Part shown: positions 63,815-64,000 of the stretch, one piece after another | Numbering within the stretch: position 1 is the first letter of the stretch | How the letters are laid out: each line of letters opens with the position of its first letter | Assembly (NCBI RefSeq): GCF_028885415.1 | Contig: NZ_CP118527.1 | Coordinates: 1,798,001 to 1,862,000, forward strand | Source of the DNA: Streptomyces coeruleorubidus | Lineage (GTDB): Bacteria > Actinomycetota > Actinomycetes > Streptomycetales > Streptomycetaceae | DNA length: 64,000 nucleotides | Direction of reading: 5' to 3' | Made by a program: the position numbers and the translations under genes | The notes under the pieces: model-generated | What the model was told of the DNA's origin: nothing | Databases searched by the model: none | The model's input: only the letters and a program-made list of their open reading frames with translations

Positions 63815-64000
63815 GGGCCCAATCCCCCTTCCGTGGCAGGCGGTTGGGGCCATCCCCCCGCGCGAACACGGCCTGTCCGCACGCCCCCTGACCACCCTTC
63901 AAGTCTCCCACCCACCACTGACAATCCGTCGCCCCGAGAGGGCGCGGCCTCTGCGCACGGGCGGCTGTGGAAACGTAAGCTGTGGCTCGTCACAGGACCG
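63815..64000. other. Window end, no gene assigned
   Basis: The last 186 bases hold the upstream region of the 79-aa gene and reach the window edge. I see no supported gene, though a plus-strand gene could begin just beyond. Confidence 0.4.

Overview
The window looks like chromosomal DNA of a Streptomyces species. GC content is very high, GTG starts are common, and it carries ssgB (a cell-division gene of sporulating actinomycetes), large Ala-rich secreted proteins with ALF repeats, a CGNR zinc-finger regulator and a PIM-lipid operon. I see no IS element, integrase, phage gene or CRISPR array.

Layout. 1-8.6 kb: the end of rpsD, rarA, a VKOR-family thiol-redox membrane protein, a four-gene ABC transporter/histidine kinase/response regulator operon whose regulator gene looks frameshifted, then hisS and a glyoxalase-II-like hydrolase. 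8.7-22.6 kb: a membrane-anchored cyclophilin, a DUF349 protein, then on the minus strand relA, apt, secF, secD, yajC, ruvB, ruvA, ruvC, yebC, pdxT and pdxS. This order is the ancient actinobacterial block also known from Mycobacterium tuberculosis (hisS to thrS region).

22.8-30.9 kb is the least ordinary stretch. Three consecutive minus-strand genes encode secreted ALF-repeat proteins. The largest (1319 aa) has a signal peptide, ALF repeats, a very long Ala-rich coiled coil, a linker resembling pretoxin regions, and a compact C-terminal domain that I infer to be a toxin effector. A 193-aa gene starts 2 bases after its stop and is the candidate immunity gene. The second ALF protein is short. 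The third ends in an AbfB-like beta-trefoil.

30.9-43.3 kb: a LemA-like small membrane protein, the phosphatidylinositol mannoside operon (pgsA, acyltransferase, PimA-like glycosyltransferase, with overlapping starts), an EF-G-like GTPase and a large membrane protein on the plus strand, a HIT protein, thrS, and a coupled DUF4365/unknown gene pair. 43.4-54.4 kb: a DEDDh exonuclease, two identical tRNA-Val(CAC) genes 10 kb apart, an SRPBCC protein, a huge polytopic membrane protein, and a rhamnogalacturonan-use cluster. That cluster holds a Tat-exported PcRGLX/YetA-type lyase, a YesL-like protein, two ABC permeases and a lipoprotein binding protein, with a recognisable promoter and a LacI-type operator.

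54.5-64 kb: a PGPGW membrane protein, ssgB, a CGNR regulator, small membrane proteins, a DsbA/FrnE-like oxidoreductase, a double-GNAT protein, a PabC-like/PabB-like pair, a five-tRNA operon (Gly, Cys, Val, Val, Val) with clear promoter and terminator, a zinc-ribbon protein, an APH-like kinase and two small proteins.

The housekeeping genes cover translation, stringent response, secretion, recombination and vitamin B6. The accessory genes concern secreted ALF proteins and plant-pectin use.
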